DNA from: Promethearchaeota archaeon
GTDB taxonomy: Archaea; Asgardarchaeota; Lokiarchaeia; Sigynarchaeales; SOKP01
Length of the DNA: 14,919 bases
Assembly (NCBI GenBank): GCA_019058515.1
Contig: JAHPYY010000090.1
Location: 1-14,919 of the forward strand
Reading direction: 5' to 3'
Under the pieces are notes generated by a model, which saw only the letters and a program-made list of their open reading frames with translations, was not told where the DNA came from and did no database searches. A program made the position numbers and the translations under genes. Position 1 is the stretch's first letter, and every line of letters starts with the position of its first letter. Below are positions 13,521-14,919 of the stretch, piece after piece.

Positions 13521-14919
13521 ATGTCATTTAGAGACACGCGCTTTACCGATGATTCAGGGAAGGTTCTAATGTTAGGAAACGAGGCAGTAGTTAGAGGATG
13601 TCTCGAAGCGGGAGTTTCTTATGTTTCCCAATATCCAGGTACACCTACCAGCGATATAGGAGATTATTTCCAACAAGTATTAAAACAAAATCCCGAAGTG
13701 CAGCGATACTTAGTGCACCAATGGGCGGTAAACGAAGCCGTGGCTAGTTCTGCGTGTGCTGGAGCTGCGTGGACGGGTTGCAGAAGTTTCAACCCGATGA
13801 AACATGTAGGATTAAATGTGGCCAGTGACGCTTTAAGTGTAATCGCGCTAAACGGTCCAAATCCTGGCGCAATGGTGATTCTCGTTGGAGCAGATCCAGG
13901 TTCATTGGGATCGCACCAAGAGCAAAACGAGCGTTTTTATATATGGATGTTTCATTTACCGTGTTTTGAGCCTCATACTCCTCAAGAGTGTAAAGATTTT
14001 ACGAAACTTGCGTTCGAGCTTTCAGAAAAGTTTGATACGGTATTTGAGATAAGAACCTCAACAAGAAGCGCACATTCTAGGGGATATGTAACCTTGGAGC
14101 CAATTATACCTGGGAAAGCAACAGGTAGGTTTGTTAGAGACATTCCTAAATTCAACTCCCTTCCTCCACACGCAATAAACAATCATATTAGGTTGTACGA
14201 ACGTATTGAGACCATTCGGAAACTTGTCCCGAAATTTGGGGTAAATAAAGTATTTCCTGGTGATCAGGAGACGGGAATAATCACTAGCGGAATGCCCTTT
14301 GGATACACTATAGAAGCTCTCAACCAATTGGATTTAAACGACATTCCTATCCTTAAACTTGGTATGATTTTCCCTTTGAATCCCCAACAGATTATACAAT
14401 TCTTAGAAAAACTGAAACAAGTTGTAATAATCGAAGAACTCGAACCGTTTTTAGAAGTAAAAATTGCTAGCATAGCACATAATTATAATTTAGATGTGAA
14501 AGTTATTGGAAAAGAATATTTTCCAAAATATAACGAGTATTCTACCGGATTAGTTGCGAGTTGCTTATCACAAATTTTCAAAATTTCTCCACCGGAAAAT
14601 CTTCAAGATGCAAGTGATCATTTTAATTCATACAAAGAAATTATCCCAAGTAGATTCCCTACATTTTGTGCAGGTTGCCCTGAACGCGCTACATTGTATT
14701 CGATTTTGAAAGCAACTAACTTATTGACTAACACTGTAATCTGTGGAGATATTGGATGTTATGTTATGTCGTTTTTCCCTCCACAAGAGTGTAGCGATTT
14801 GGTCATATGCATGTCGGGAGGGTTAAGTGCGGCTATAGGTATGTCAACTAAAACTGCGCAAAATGTTATGGCTCTTATTGGGGATTCCACATTTTTCAAT
14901 AACGGTATTTCTCCTTTAG
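13521..14919 (+). CDS. iorA: IorA-like 2-oxoacid:ferredoxin oxidoreductase alpha subunit (partial, 3' end outside window)
   Basis: The first 466 codons are present. The family (indolepyruvate:ferredoxin oxidoreductase alpha subunit) uses thiamine diphosphate and Fe-S clusters to oxidise aromatic 2-oxoacids to acyl-CoA during amino-acid breakdown. The order is an N-terminal pyrimidine-binding domain (GNEAVVRGCLEAGVSYVSQYPGTP at 19-42, then NEAVASSACAGAAW and MKHVGLNVASD), a middle domain with TSTRSAHSRGY (179-189), and the TPP-binding domain with CAGCPER (383-389), GDIGCY (409-414) and GDSTFF (454-459). The ferredoxin-like C-terminal domain would lie beyond the edge. Two histidines normal for IorA are replaced: CPGCPHR has become CAGCPER, and the residue after GDSTFF is Asn instead of His. 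This suggests a divergent paralogue whose substrate may differ. GGAG 8 nt before the ATG supports the start. Confidence 0.88.
   Translation, partial: MSFRDTRFTDDSGKVLMLGNEAVVRGCLEAGVSYVSQYPGTPTSDIGDYFQQVLKQNPEVQRYLVHQWAVNEAVASSACAGAAWTGCRSFNPMKHVGLNVASDALSVIALNGPNPGAMVILVGADPGSLGSHQEQNERFYIWMFHLPCFEPHTPQECKDFTKLAFELSEKFDTVFEIRTSTRSAHSRGYVTLEPIIPGKATGRFVRDIPKFNSLPPHAINNHIRLYERIETIRKLVPKFGVNKVFPGDQETGIITSGMPFGYTIEALNQLDLNDIPILKLGMIFPLNPQQIIQFLEKLKQVVIIEELEPFLEVKIASIAHNYNLDVKVIGKEYFPKYNEYSTGLVASCLSQIFKISPPENLQDASDHFNSYKEIIPSRFPTFCAGCPERATLYSILKATNLLTNTVICGDIGCYVMSFFPPQECSDLVICMSGGLSAAIGMSTKTAQNVMALIGDSTFFNNGISPL

Noticed and set aside
13982..14473. Three overlapping minus-strand frames opposite the iorA-like gene
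   Set aside because: They are antisense to an unbroken, motif-rich IorA frame and show no domain of their own.
1..14919. CRISPR array, insertion sequence, integrase, att sites or toxin-antitoxin pair
   Set aside because: I found no regularly spaced repeat, transposase-like or integrase-like frame, or long direct or inverted repeat. The tRNA shows no duplicated 3' end nearby.

Overview
The window is strongly AT-rich archaeal DNA. The gene set is archaeal throughout: both subunits of the archaeal-type DNA polymerase D, an Orc1/Cdc6 initiator, CDP-archaeol synthase, a NusA-like KH protein, archease and an IorA-type oxidoreductase subunit. At the left edge a gene runs off the window that joins a roadblock/LC7 domain to a Ras-like GTPase P-loop. 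That fusion, together with PolD, points to an Asgard (Promethearchaeota, Lokiarchaeia-like) genome. This placement is an inference from gene content; no phylogeny was run.

Layout from left to right. (1) 1-570, minus: roadblock-GTPase, cut by the window edge. (2) 783-867, plus: intron-less tRNA-Leu(GAG). (3) 1024-2217, plus: membrane-anchored M28-type metallopeptidase, convergent with DP2; the two stop codons interlock in a single TTAA. (4) 2214-9025: a replication block made of PolD large subunit DP2 (minus), a divergent promoter region, PolD small subunit DP1 (plus), and Orc1/Cdc6 (minus, convergent with DP1). (5) 9026-9381: an AT-rich gene-free stretch upstream of orc1/cdc6, which is the best candidate here for a replication origin, although the evidence is weak. 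(6) 9382-11187: CarS (ether-lipid synthesis), the NusA-like KH protein (minus) and archease (plus). (7) 11296-13437: a two-gene membrane cassette of unknown function. It encodes a 512-residue polytopic protein whose C-terminal half looks DUF998-like, and a 191-residue, two-TM protein with an external beta-rich domain. (8) 13521-14919, plus: IorA-like TPP-dependent oxidoreductase subunit, cut by the right edge.

How the genes work together. DP1 supplies the 3'-5' proofreading exonuclease of PolD, DP2 supplies the polymerase active site and carries a PCNA-binding tail, and Orc1/Cdc6 marks origins and loads MCM. This makes a compact replication neighbourhood similar in content to the cdc6-DP1-DP2 clusters known from Thermococcales, but with the genes in alternating orientation. 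The rest looks like housekeeping (lipid head-group activation, RNA-binding, RNA-ligase cofactor, 2-oxoacid oxidation) plus the unknown membrane pair.

Expression signals are mixed. Several genes (NusA-like, archease, the 512-aa protein, probably DP1) have a TATA-like box 25-35 bp before the start codon and no Shine-Dalgarno, so they are probably leaderless. Others (roadblock-GTPase, M28, DP2, Orc1, IorA) have a GGAG/GAGGT/AAGGT motif 7-9 nt before the start, two of them with a TTG start. I saw no CRISPR array, insertion sequence, integrase or long repeat. No wholly novel system is evident. The best leads are the membrane cassette, the M28 peptidase with membrane segments inserted inside its catalytic domain, and the IorA homologue that has lost two conserved histidines.
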